Source: JAUVZF01 sp964539385 (GTDB lineage Bacteria > Planctomycetota > Phycisphaerae > FEN-1346). From it: a stretch of 29,468 nt of DNA. The stretch covers positions 1-29,468 of the forward strand of contig CAZIJC010000044.1 in assembly GCA_964539385.1 (NCBI GenBank), in the 5' to 3' direction. The translations under genes were made by a program, and so were the position numbers. Under the pieces are notes generated by a model. It made no database searches. It worked only from the letters and a program-made list of their open reading frames with translations, and was not told where the DNA came from. Of this stretch, positions 1 to 7,633 are shown in pieces (the first letter of the stretch is position 1; each line of letters starts with the position of its first letter).

Positions 1-1133
1 GTCATGCTGCGAAGCCCGACGAACGCCCCGCGCGACTTCGGATCGACCACCGGGCAGGTGCTGCCCGAGAGGTGCGGCAGAAAGAGGAGACCGCCCGCCC
101 CCGGCGGCGCTTCCCTGGCTGCGCCGATGAGGTAGTCCCAGTCGGTCCCGCCTTCGGTTTCGGCCCGGTGCGATTCCGCCAGGCCGTACTCCTTGCGGAA
201 CCATTCGAGGCACTCGCCCGCCGGCGTGCTCGCCCACGCCGCCCACCTGTCGCGAGCCACGTGCGCCTGGACCGTCAGGCCGGTCTGCCTGAGTTGCGGC
301 GTCAGGACGGGCTCGGGCATCGAGGCCGAGACGATCTCCCACGTGCCCGTCACGTCGAGGACGACGCCCGGCCGGAACGCCCCCACCGGCAGGTTGCCGC
401 ACAGATGGTCGTGGCCTCCGAGGACCACGGGCGTGCCGGCGGGCAGGCCCGTCGCCTCGGCGGCCTCGGCGGTGACTTCGCCCAGCACGGTGGTGCTGGG
501 ATGGGCGTCGGGCATGAGGCGCCGGTCGATGCCGGCCAGACCCAGCAGTTCGTCCGACCAGTCGAGCCTTTTCTGGTCGAAGAGCATCATGCAGGAGGCC
601 ATGCTGTAGTCGGTGGCCCGGCGCCGGCAGAGCATGAAGTTCAGGAAGTCCTCGATGAGGAGCCACGTGGCGGTGCGCGCGAGGATCTCAGGCTCGTTCT
701 CGGCCATCCACCGTATCCTGAGCGCCGCGTTGATGGCCCAGACGGCGTTGCCGCCGATGGAGAACGTCTTCTCGGCCCCGATGTTGGCGAGCCACCACTG
801 GAGTTGCGGCTGGGTGCGCGGGTCGAGCCAACTGATGAACGGGTACAGCCACGTGCCGTCTTCGGCGATGGGCACGCCGTCCATGCCCATGCCGGTGACG
901 GCTACCGCCTTGATGCCGGCGGGGTCGTCGAGGCGGCCGACGGCTTCGCGGAGCGCTTCGGCGGTGCCGTTCCAGATTTGCTGCGGCTGCCAGACGGTCC
1001 AGTCGGGATGGTCGGGGTCCGGGTTGAAGCGTTCGGTCGGCCGGGCGCCGGCAGCGACCGCGTTGCCGTCGGTATCGTAGATGACGGCCTTCAGGCTGGT
1101 TGAGCCGAGGTCGATGCCCAGAAGATAGTCCAT
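1..1133 (-). CDS. FGGY-family carbohydrate kinase (C-terminus cut off by window edge)
   Basis: ATP-dependent sugar kinase of the FGGY family (xylulokinase, rhamnulokinase, gluconokinase relatives), acting in the cytoplasm to phosphorylate an imported sugar. The translated reverse strand opens MDYLLGIDLGSTSLKAVIYD, the classic phosphate-1 loop of the actin/hexokinase fold, and continues with a DPRTQPQLQWW segment, an IEDFLNF segment and GGHDHLCGNLP followed by DVTGTWE, as expected for FGGY domain I passing into domain II. About 377 residues are visible of a usual 480-520, so the last part of domain II is outside the window. The ATG at 1133 is preceded by AAAGGTG, and only 10 bases separate it from the stop of the upstream UroD-like gene, so it is the third gene of a symporter-UroD-kinase operon. 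The sugar substrate cannot be read from the sequence; the RhaT-type transporter suggests a deoxysugar or its ketose. Confidence 0.9.
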   Translation of the reverse strand, partial: MDYLLGIDLGSTSLKAVIYDTDGNAVAAGARPTERFNPDPDHPDWTVWQPQQIWNGTAEALREAVGRLDDPAGIKAVAVTGMGMDGVPIAEDGTWLYPFISWLDPRTQPQLQWWLANIGAEKTFSIGGNAVWAINAALRIRWMAENEPEILARTATWLLIEDFLNFMLCRRRATDYSMASCMMLFDQKRLDWSDELLGLAGIDRRLMPDAHPSTTVLGEVTAEAAEATGLPAGTPVVLGGHDHLCGNLPVGAFRPGVVLDVTGTWEIVSASMPEPVLTPQLRQTGLTVQAHVARDRWAAWASTPAGECLEWFRKEYGLAESHRAETEGGTDWDYLIGAAREAPPGAGGLLFLPHLSGSTCPVVDPKSRGAFVGLRSM

Positions 1134-1143
1134 CGTTTCACCT

Positions 1144-2181
1144 TTACAGGGCCAGGGGATACCGGCCGTATTCCTTGAGCGTCTCGAGCATGGCGGCGTA
1201 GTTCTCGGGGTTGACGGATGAGTGAATCGAGTTGCTCGACGAGAGGATATAGCCGCCGCCGGGGGCGCCTTGGCGGAGCGCCTCTTTGGTCGCCTCGGCG
1301 ACCTCCTCGATGCTGCCGTACACGAGTACCTGCGTACAGTCCACGTTTCCCTTGAGGGCGACGCGGTCGCCGAACCTGGCCTTGACTTCGGCCAGGTCCA
1401 TGCCGCCCTGGGGGTCGATCGGGTCGAGGCAACTTATTCCGGCGTCGATCATCATGTCGATGATGGGCCAGAGGTTGCCGTCGGAGTGCTTGATGAACGG
1501 CAGGCCCAGTTCCCTGAAGCCCCCCGCCACGCGCTTCAGGCCCGGATAGAAGAGCGTCCGGAAATGGTCCGGCGACATGAACGGCCCGACGTTGCCGGCG
1601 TAATCGTCGCCGGTCCAGACGAAGTCGGCGCCCCGCCGGGCCACCTCCTTCGCCATCTCCAGATTGATCTCGACCGACAGGTTCACCAGGGCCGTCACCA
1701 GGTCGGGGTCGGCGGCGATGGCCATGAGCAGGTTCTCCATGCCCGTCAGGTACCGCGGGATGCTGAAGACGTCGTTCAGGTGGACGCCGATGGCCATCTT
1801 GCCCTTGAACTCGGCCACGGCTTGGTCCACCGAATCGTAGCGGCCGGGGGCGTGCGGGTCGGGCGGCGTGTAACGCGCGAAGTCGTCCATCGTGGCGATG
1901 GGCGAAGCCACCTCCACGCCGTGCTCCTCCCGGCCGTACTCCACGACGTATCCCCACTCGGTCCGCCAGCGGTCGGGGCCGACCTGCTCCTTCATGTAAT
2001 CGGGCGCCACGAGTATCGCGTCGTGACCCATGCGGACGGCGAAGTCGTTGTGGGATGTGCAGCCGGGGCAGACGGCCTCGCGCACGTTCTTGGCGATGAG
2101 CCACTCGAAGTGGGGGACGCGGTCGGGCTGCTCGCGTCTCAGGACGCGCATGACCCGCTCGGCACTGGTCAGTTCGGCCAT
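1144..2181 (-). CDS. Uroporphyrinogen decarboxylase-fold (UroD/MtaA-like) protein
   Basis: A 345-residue protein of the UroD / methylcobamide methyltransferase (MtaA, CmuA) superfamily. Visible family features are an N-terminal LTSAERVMRVLRREQPDRVP block, FVWTGDDYAGN, FIKHSDGNLWPIIDMMIDAG and LKGNVDCTQVLVYGS, the usual order of the TIM-barrel strands. The methyltransferase branch normally has a zinc-binding His-x-Cys at the HSDGN position; here it is His-Ser-Asp, so cobamide methyltransfer cannot be assumed, and porphyrin decarboxylation is unlikely in this setting. The chosen ATG has AGGAGAA nine bases upstream; an in-frame GTG at 2202 would swallow that site. It lies between the symporter and the kinase with short gaps, so it is co-transcribed with sugar-uptake genes. 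Such UroD-like proteins are common in planctomycete sugar clusters; the reaction is unknown. Confidence 0.9.
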   Translation of the reverse strand: MAELTSAERVMRVLRREQPDRVPHFEWLIAKNVREAVCPGCTSHNDFAVRMGHDAILVAPDYMKEQVGPDRWRTEWGYVVEYGREEHGVEVASPIATMDDFARYTPPDPHAPGRYDSVDQAVAEFKGKMAIGVHLNDVFSIPRYLTGMENLLMAIAADPDLVTALVNLSVEINLEMAKEVARRGADFVWTGDDYAGNVGPFMSPDHFRTLFYPGLKRVAGGFRELGLPFIKHSDGNLWPIIDMMIDAGISCLDPIDPQGGMDLAEVKARFGDRVALKGNVDCTQVLVYGSIEEVAEATKEALRQGAPGGGYILSSSNSIHSSVNPENYAAMLETLKEYGRYPLAL

Positions 2182-2203
2182 GGGGTACGGTTCTCCTCGC
2201 ACG

Positions 2204-3250
2204 TCAGCCTTTGGGCATGGCGTTGCCCTTGGCCAGGATGCACACGCCGATGATCAGGATGGCGATGCCGGCGACGATCCAGGCGATGCTCTTGCGGCTG
2301 GCCCCCTTCCACTCGCCCGTGCGGAACCCGTGGACGTTGCCGACGATGATCGCAAACGACATGAATGCGGCGTAGCCGACGGAGATGCCGAGTTTGCCCA
2401 GGCCGATGTAGCCCAGGCCGAAGAAGAAGATCGCCCCGTCGTGCAGGAAAGCCATGACGAGCGCCAGCACCAGGAGCATGCCGACGCCGGGCTTGCCGAA
2501 GTGCTTCCAGGTCTTGTTCTTCACGAGCAGCACCACGCAGTAGCCGAACGACGAGAGCGCCCCGCCCCACAGGATGATCGCCGTCACGACGAAGGCGGCA
2601 CGCCACGGCGGGTTGCCGAAATCGTTCCGGGCGATGCCCAGGACGGGCCCGGCGTAACTTGCCGCCACGGCGTAGCAGGCACACAGGATGCCCGAGACGA
2701 CGCCGATCGCCAGGCCGATGAGCATCTTCGGCTTCTTCGTCGCCGTTTGCGGGTCTGGGGTCTCGGGCTCGTTCTTCTTCAGGCTCCGCTCCTTGAGGAT
2801 GCCGGCCCGCCCGGAGACGATCACGCCGAGCAGGCAGACGGCCACGCCCGCCAGGATCACGTAGCCGTGAGGCGTGAGCACCTCGTCGGCATTGTGCAGG
2901 AGCATCGGCGCCATCGACCCGAACATGATCTGTGCGCCGTAGTTGAGGGCGTAGGCCAGCGAGAGGCCGATGAAGGCGAAACTCATGCCCAGCGTCATTG
3001 AGCCCAGGCCCCAGAGTAAACCGAAGACGAGCGGCAGGATGAGAATGCTCAAGCCGGCGGCCGAGTAGATGGCGTAGAAGTCCTTCACAATCACCGGCCC
3101 CAGCGTCACGGGAATCAGCACCGTCACGAACAGGAAGAACGGTCCCCACAGGTTCTCCCAGGGCGTGTCTTTCTTCACGAACTTGCTCGGCAGGCCGAAC
3201 GACCCGCCGCAGATCGCACCCAGAAGTACGAAGAGGAATCCCAGGATCAT
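2204..3250 (-). CDS. rhaT: RhaT-type L-rhamnose/proton symporter family permease
   Basis: A 348-residue inner-membrane permease of the RhaT branch of the drug/metabolite transporter superfamily. About ten hydrophobic segments are visible. RhaT landmarks are present in order: PSKFVKKDTPWENLWG near residue 20-36 (compare the KKWSWETMW region of E. coli RhaT), GLLWGLGSMTLGMSFAFIG near 80, GVIVSGRAGILKER after the fifth helix, then a charged cytoplasmic loop of about 20 residues (ETPDPQTATKK) and a second helical half. It presumably imports a rhamnose-like sugar with protons. It is the first gene of the leftward operon, with GGGGA before the ATG and a sigma70-like promoter about 70 bases upstream. 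The following UroD-like gene is 22 bases away. The exact sugar is not proven; other planctomycete RhaT homologues may carry different sugars. Confidence 0.87.
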   Translation of the reverse strand: MILGFLFVLLGAICGGSFGLPSKFVKKDTPWENLWGPFFLFVTVLIPVTLGPVIVKDFYAIYSAAGLSILILPLVFGLLWGLGSMTLGMSFAFIGLSLAYALNYGAQIMFGSMAPMLLHNADEVLTPHGYVILAGVAVCLLGVIVSGRAGILKERSLKKNEPETPDPQTATKKPKMLIGLAIGVVSGILCACYAVAASYAGPVLGIARNDFGNPPWRAAFVVTAIILWGGALSSFGYCVVLLVKNKTWKHFGKPGVGMLLVLALVMAFLHDGAIFFFGLGYIGLGKLGISVGYAAFMSFAIIVGNVHGFRTGEWKGASRKSIAWIVAGIAILIIGVCILAKGNAMPKG

Positions 3251-3316
3251 CGGCGTTTCCCCATTTCATGGCCCATGGGCCGCACGCGGTGCATCCCACC
3301 CGCGACGTTGGGCGGC

Positions 3317-3346
3317 ATTGTAACGTCTGCCGCCGCCGCTTGCCAA
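3317..3346 (-). promoter_or_regulatory. Sigma70-like promoter for the rhaT-UroD-kinase operon
   Basis: On the minus strand TTGGCA (3346-3341) and TACAAT (3322-3317) are separated by 18 bases. Transcription would start near 3310 and give a leader of about 60 bases before the symporter ATG at 3250. It is divergent to the promoter of the next gene. Confidence 0.55.
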
Positions 3347-3377
3347 ACGCTTTCGCCGGCCCTCGACCGAGGCGCTA

Positions 3378-3407
3378 TTGAAAAGGTGCCGCCCCGCCGT
3401 GTATTCT
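3378..3407 (+). promoter_or_regulatory. Sigma70-like promoter for the three-heme HzsA-related gene
   Basis: TTGAAA (3378-3383) and TATTCT (3402-3407) lie 18 bases apart, about 63 bases before the ATG at 3471. The box sits inside the longest possible reading frame, which supports the downstream ATG as the true start. Confidence 0.45.
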
Positions 3408-3470
3408 GGAGGCGGTCCGTTGGTGGACGTGTCCCGTACGTGGTCGAGTCCGAGCGAGGGGAAGATTCCC

Positions 3471-6400
3471 ATGACGGTGCGTTATGCCCCAGGCCGATTC
3501 GTGCTGTTCTGTCTGCTGGTTGCCGCACACGTCTCGCCGGCGCCGGCGGGAACCGCGGCTGCCGAGGGCGGCGAGCGCAATCGCACGCTGCTGGACCAAC
3601 TCGATACGCCGCTGCTGTTCGTGAAGCGGCTCAACTACCTCGGGATTCACATCTACGATACGTACTACAAGTGGCGGCCGGGCGGCGGCATCTACGTTCT
3701 GGAGAACCCGTCCGCGCCGCCTGCCGAGCACAGAACCCGGCCCGTCATCGACCCCACCACGCCGGAGACGCTCGGCACCGGCATCTACAGCGACCCCGAA
3801 CTCTCCTGGGACGCCACACGCCTGCTCTTCTGCTACAAGCCCAGTCCGAAGGCCTCGACGAGCATTTACGAGATCGGCGTGGACGGCAAAGGCCTGCGGC
3901 GGCTGACCGATCCCGACCCGTACTGCGCCGCCTACAAGGGCAGAAACGCGGGCAGCCACGACGTGGCGCCGGCCTATCTGCCGGACGGCCGCATCGTCTT
4001 TCTCTCGACGCGGCCCAACGGCCTGGTGCCCTGCAACAACACGGGGATTGCGATTCTGCACGTGATGAACGCCGACGGTTCCGACATCCACTCCATCTCG
4101 GTCAACAACGTCAACGAGTTCGACCCGTGCGTCCTGCCCGACGGCCGCATCCTCTTCGGCCGATGGGAGTACGTGGACAAGACGGCCCTGACGCAGCAGT
4201 CGCTCTGGACGGTCTTCCCCGACGGCACGAACGAGACGGCCTTGTTCGCCAACAACATGGTTCGCCCCGAGGCGCTGCTGGACGCGCGGCCGGTGCCGGG
4301 GGCGCTTCCGCTGGTGGCGGCGTCGTTCACGCGGCACAACAGCCCGCCGCGCGGCAAGGTCGGATTCGTGGATACGTGGCTCGCAAAGAACGGGGCCGAG
4401 GCGCTGTTCAACCTGGAGGACCACCCCCGGCCCACCGTTGACACCGGCGATTCGTGCGAGCCCTGGCCCCTCTCGCGAGACGTTATCCTGTACAGCGGCA
4501 AACCACGGGGGCGCAAGTTCAACGCCATCATGATGATTGACCGAGGTGGGCGCAAGGCGGTGGTCTGCGCAGACCCGAAGATCGACTGCCATTCGCCGAT
4601 CCCTGTCAGGCCGCAGTTGACGCCGCCCGTCATTGCCCCCAACACGCGGCGCGACGAGCGCGCCGGGCGCTTCTTCGTTCAGGACGTTTACCAGGGCCTG
4701 ACGGGGGTGAAACGCGGTGAGGTCAAGTGGCTCCGCGTCATCGAAGAGACCGTGCGGACGAGCCCGAGCCCCGGCGGCGCCCTCAACCAGACCTTCCTGA
4801 TGAGTGCGGTGCTCGCCTGGAGTGCCAAGAACTTCCTCGGCGTCACGCAGGTCGAATCCGACGGGTCGGCGTACTTCGAGGTGCCTTCGGGGCGGGCCGT
4901 CTATCTCCAGGCGCTCGACGGCGAGGGACGGCTGATCCGGAGCATGCGGACGTTCGTCCAGGCGGCGCCCGGCGTTACGCGGTCCTGCATCGGGTGCCAC
5001 GAGTACAAGTTCTCGGCGCCGGCAAGCGCCGCGAGCGCCCGCGCCCGGAAACGCGGGCCTCAGCGGTTGAGGTCCGAATCCTGGGGCAGCGGGTTCATCG
5101 ACTATCCGAGCATGGTCCAGCCGATACTGGATAAGCACTGTGTCCGATGTCACGGCGGCCAAGGGGGGCTCTCGGCAAGCCTGGACCTGACGGGTGGGTG
5201 GACCGAGTATTTCAGCATCAGTTACGAGAACCTCGTCAGCCGGCGCGAAACGCAACTGGTGGCCCACTTGATATCGGGCATCGACTGCATGAACGGCACG
5301 TCGTACTGGTCGGCCAAGATCTTCCCGCCGCGATTCCACGGCTCCGGGGCCGCGCCCCTTGCGGGCGTTCTCGTCAACGGAGACAAGGGCCACAAGAAAC
5401 GCCTCACCGGCCTCTCGCGCCCCGAGCGCGACCTGTTGCTGGCCTGGATCGACACCAACGGCCTGTACCACGGCACGTGGGACTACACGGGGCACGGGTG
5501 CTCCCTGAAGGCCTGGGGCAGGGTCCGAGGGGCCCTGATGGCCCGGATGCAGAAGGCCGCATGCGCCCGGTGCCACGGCGACGGCAAGCGGATCCCGCGA
5601 TTCGAGAGCGACTGGTTCAACCTCGAGCGGCCCGAACTCAGCCGCATCCTGCGGGCGCCGCTCGCCGAGGGCAAGAAGGGCTTCGGCCTCGCGCTGTGCC
5701 GCGACCGCAAGGTCGATCCGCGCCGGCGGCGCGTCCAGATTCTGCGGACCGGGCGATACGTCCACGGCGCGGAGCCGCTGGAGAAGTTCAAGCCGCAGCC
5801 CGCGCCGCCACCGCCGCCCGACGACGGCCGGCCGGTCGTCTCCTTTGCCTCGACCGATGATCCGCACTACCGGGCGATGCTGGACATCATCCGCGACGGT
5901 CGGCGACAGGCGCTGGCGGCGCCCCGCGTCGATATGCCCGGCGCGGATGTCCAGCCGGGCAGTTTCCGGCAATCCGTGCCACCACCGCTGCCCGACCCGC
6001 TCCCGGCTCTTGTCGCGAAGGTCGTGGGCGACGGCATCGTTGAACTCTCGTGGCCGCGAAACGCACAGACCATCGGATTGGCGTTCGAGGTGCATCGCGG
6101 TTCGGCGCCGGGCTTCGAGCCGACCGAGAAGACGCGGCTGTACCAGTCACACGGCTTCCTGTACGCCGACGCGCAGGCCTCGACCGGCCGGCAGCATTAC
6201 GCCCTGCTGGTGTGTTCGGGACCGGTCCGGAGTACTCCCTGCCGGGCCACCGTCACGGTACCCGAGCCGGCGCCGCCGCCGGTGCCCGCCAAGTTCGTGG
6301 CCGAGGGAGAGCCGGGGCAGATTGCTCTGGCGTGGCAGTCCCCCGGAAAGGACGGCCTTCGGTACAACGTGTACCGCGCGAAGGCAGGATCCGAGACGTT

Positions 6401-7157
6401 CGAGAAGATCACCGACCAGCCGGTCGGTGGAACCGCCTACTTCGACACCGACGCCGCCCCGGAAGCCGCTTACGCCTACGCGGTGCGCTGCGTGAGCCGA
6501 CGCGGAACCGAGAGCGACGCGACGCCCGCCGTCACGGCCTCGGCCCTGCCGGTCCCCAAAGAGGCCGTGTTCACGGCGCCCTTTGGCCGCGATATTCACG
6601 CCCGGCTTGCCACGGGTGCGGCAGCCAAGGGACGCGTGCACGGCGGTGCGGCCGTCGCGGACGGCGTCCTCGACCTGCGGCGCGGCGGCCACGTGACGTT
6701 CGGGCACCGGCCGGAGTTCGACCTGGCGCGGCCTCTGACGGTCGAGTGCTGGGTCCGCTTCGACCGGGCAAGTCAGATGCCCGTCATCGTAAGTTGCGGG
6801 AAGTGGCAGGGGGCAGGGTGGTTTCTCCAGGGCATCAGCGGGGGCTGGCGGTGGTATTGCGGCGGTGTGAATTGCGACGGCGGCAAGTCGGCCGTCGGCC
6901 GATGGACCCACTTGGCGACGACCTTCGACGGACGCCGCGCACGCGCCTATCAGGACGGTCGCGAGGTCGCCTCCGCGCCGTGCCGGCCAAACCTCTCGCC
7001 GTGGCCCGGCCCCCTCTTCGTGGGACAGTACGGGCCGGCGCCCGGGCCGCAGTACCAGGTTGCCGGCCGTATCGCGGGCCTGAAACTCTACCGGCGTGCC
7101 CTGTCGGCGGAGGAAGCCGCCGCAGCCTTCAAGGCAGGTCCCCCTGCCGGGAAGTGA
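3471..7157 (+). CDS. HzsA-related exported multidomain c-type cytochrome (propeller, HZS-alpha, FN3, LamG)
   Basis: A 1,228-residue exported protein. Order seen: signal peptide (1-28); TolB/PD40-type beta-propeller repeats such as LSWDATRLLFCYKP, PAYLPDGRIVFLSTRP and FDPCVLPDGRILFGRW (about 100-430); a domain like hydrazine synthase alpha ending in heme motif CIGCH (506-510); a cytochrome region with CVRCH (557-561) and CARCH (698-702); a proline-rich linker near 780; two fibronectin type III-like domains (about 840-1025); and a LamG/concanavalin-like domain (about 1030-1223). Three CxxCH motifs imply covalent hemes added in the periplasm. Related proteins are numerous in planctomycetes that do not make hydrazine, so electron transfer or redox chemistry on a bound glycan is only an inference. 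The ATG at 3471 follows AGGGGAAG. It stands alone between the sugar operon and a sulfatase. Confidence 0.88.
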   Translation: MTVRYAPGRFVLFCLLVAAHVSPAPAGTAAAEGGERNRTLLDQLDTPLLFVKRLNYLGIHIYDTYYKWRPGGGIYVLENPSAPPAEHRTRPVIDPTTPETLGTGIYSDPELSWDATRLLFCYKPSPKASTSIYEIGVDGKGLRRLTDPDPYCAAYKGRNAGSHDVAPAYLPDGRIVFLSTRPNGLVPCNNTGIAILHVMNADGSDIHSISVNNVNEFDPCVLPDGRILFGRWEYVDKTALTQQSLWTVFPDGTNETALFANNMVRPEALLDARPVPGALPLVAASFTRHNSPPRGKVGFVDTWLAKNGAEALFNLEDHPRPTVDTGDSCEPWPLSRDVILYSGKPRGRKFNAIMMIDRGGRKAVVCADPKIDCHSPIPVRPQLTPPVIAPNTRRDERAGRFFVQDVYQGLTGVKRGEVKWLRVIEETVRTSPSPGGALNQTFLMSAVLAWSAKNFLGVTQVESDGSAYFEVPSGRAVYLQALDGEGRLIRSMRTFVQAAPGVTRSCIGCHEYKFSAPASAASARARKRGPQRLRSESWGSGFIDYPSMVQPILDKHCVRCHGGQGGLSASLDLTGGWTEYFSISYENLVSRRETQLVAHLISGIDCMNGTSYWSAKIFPPRFHGSGAAPLAGVLVNGDKGHKKRLTGLSRPERDLLLAWIDTNGLYHGTWDYTGHGCSLKAWGRVRGALMARMQKAACARCHGDGKRIPRFESDWFNLERPELSRILRAPLAEGKKGFGLALCRDRKVDPRRRRVQILRTGRYVHGAEPLEKFKPQPAPPPPPDDGRPVVSFASTDDPHYRAMLDIIRDGRRQALAAPRVDMPGADVQPGSFRQSVPPPLPDPLPALVAKVVGDGIVELSWPRNAQTIGLAFEVHRGSAPGFEPTEKTRLYQSHGFLYADAQASTGRQHYALLVCSGPVRSTPCRATVTVPEPAPPPVPAKFVAEGEPGQIALAWQSPGKDGLRYNVYRAKAGSETFEKITDQPVGGTAYFDTDAAPEAAYAYAVRCVSRRGTESDATPAVTASALPVPKEAVFTAPFGRDIHARLATGAAAKGRVHGGAAVADGVLDLRRGGHVTFGHRPEFDLARPLTVECWVRFDRASQMPVIVSCGKWQGAGWFLQGISGGWRWYCGGVNCDGGKSAVGRWTHLATTFDGRRARAYQDGREVASAPCRPNLSPWPGPLFVGQYGPAPGPQYQVAGRIAGLKLYRRALSAEEAAAAFKAGPPAGK

Positions 7158-7633
7158 GTCCGGCAGCCGCTTCGTTTCAACCCGGATTTTCCGGATGCCC
7201 CCCCAATTCATGTACAATGGCGTGTCGTTTGACCGCATGAACAAAGGGTTTTCTCGATGCCACGGACGGAGCAAGGCGAGTATGCCATGGGTGAAGCCGG
7301 CAAGGATGCTCTTCGGGTGGGTTTCGACGGATCGCTCAATCTGGAATTCCACGGCACGAGGGTCACCTCGGACGCCGGGCTTCTACCGTATCGCGAACTG
7401 GACGCGACAGCCGGAGGACGCGGAGGCGACGGGGCGGTCTGCGCGAATCAACAACGAACGGCTGTTTGCCGACTGGTTCGGCCCGCAACATCGCCCGTCG
7501 CCGGCCGGATACCCCCTGTGCCGAGCAGAAGATCTGCTTGCTGATCTCGCGGCTGGCGATAGAATCGTTGGAAAGGCCGAGGTCGGTCGTGGGCAGAAAT
7601 CCATATGGGAAGTCTCGGGTGAAAGGATTGAAG
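7158..7633. other. Intergenic region holding a broken insertion element
   Basis: This 476-base gap separates the heme protein from the sulfatase. The part near 7257-7404 encodes the start of an IS1380-type transposase; the rest (7405-7620) has no recognisable protein in any frame and probably contains decayed element sequence plus the upstream region of the sulfatase. No terminal inverted repeats or target duplication could be recognised by eye. Confidence 0.6.
7257..7404 (+). pseudogene. IS1380-family transposase, N-terminal remnant
   Basis: Reading from the ATG at 7257 gives MPRTEQGEYAMGEAGKD, then LRVGFDGSLNLEFHGTRVTS, then DAGLLPYRELD. These blocks match the highly conserved amino-terminus of IS1380-family transposases (R-V-x-F-D-x-S-L-x-L-E-F-H-G then S-D-A-G-L-L-x-Y-R-E-L-D). 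After about 49 residues similarity stops and the frame runs into unrelated sequence ending at 7544. A full transposase has about 430-460 residues, so roughly 90 percent is missing and the copy is dead. The catalytic DDE residues are absent. Confidence 0.75.

Noticed and set aside
3341..3360. LacI-family operator at CCAAACGCTTTCG, overlapping the symporter -35 box
   Set aside because: Only the outer AAA/TTT bases are symmetric and the centre does not match a true palindrome; no regulator gene is in the window.
3375..6095. A 906-codon open frame antisense to the three-heme gene
   Set aside because: The protein is Arg/Val/Asp-rich low-information sequence with no domains or ribosome site. It is a by-product of high GC codon bias; the plus strand has clear heme motifs and domains.
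3471..7157. Genuine hydrazine synthase alpha subunit (anammox)
   Set aside because: The C-terminal FN3 and LamG domains and the lack of hzsB/hzsC neighbours fit the wider HzsA-related family, not the anammox enzyme.
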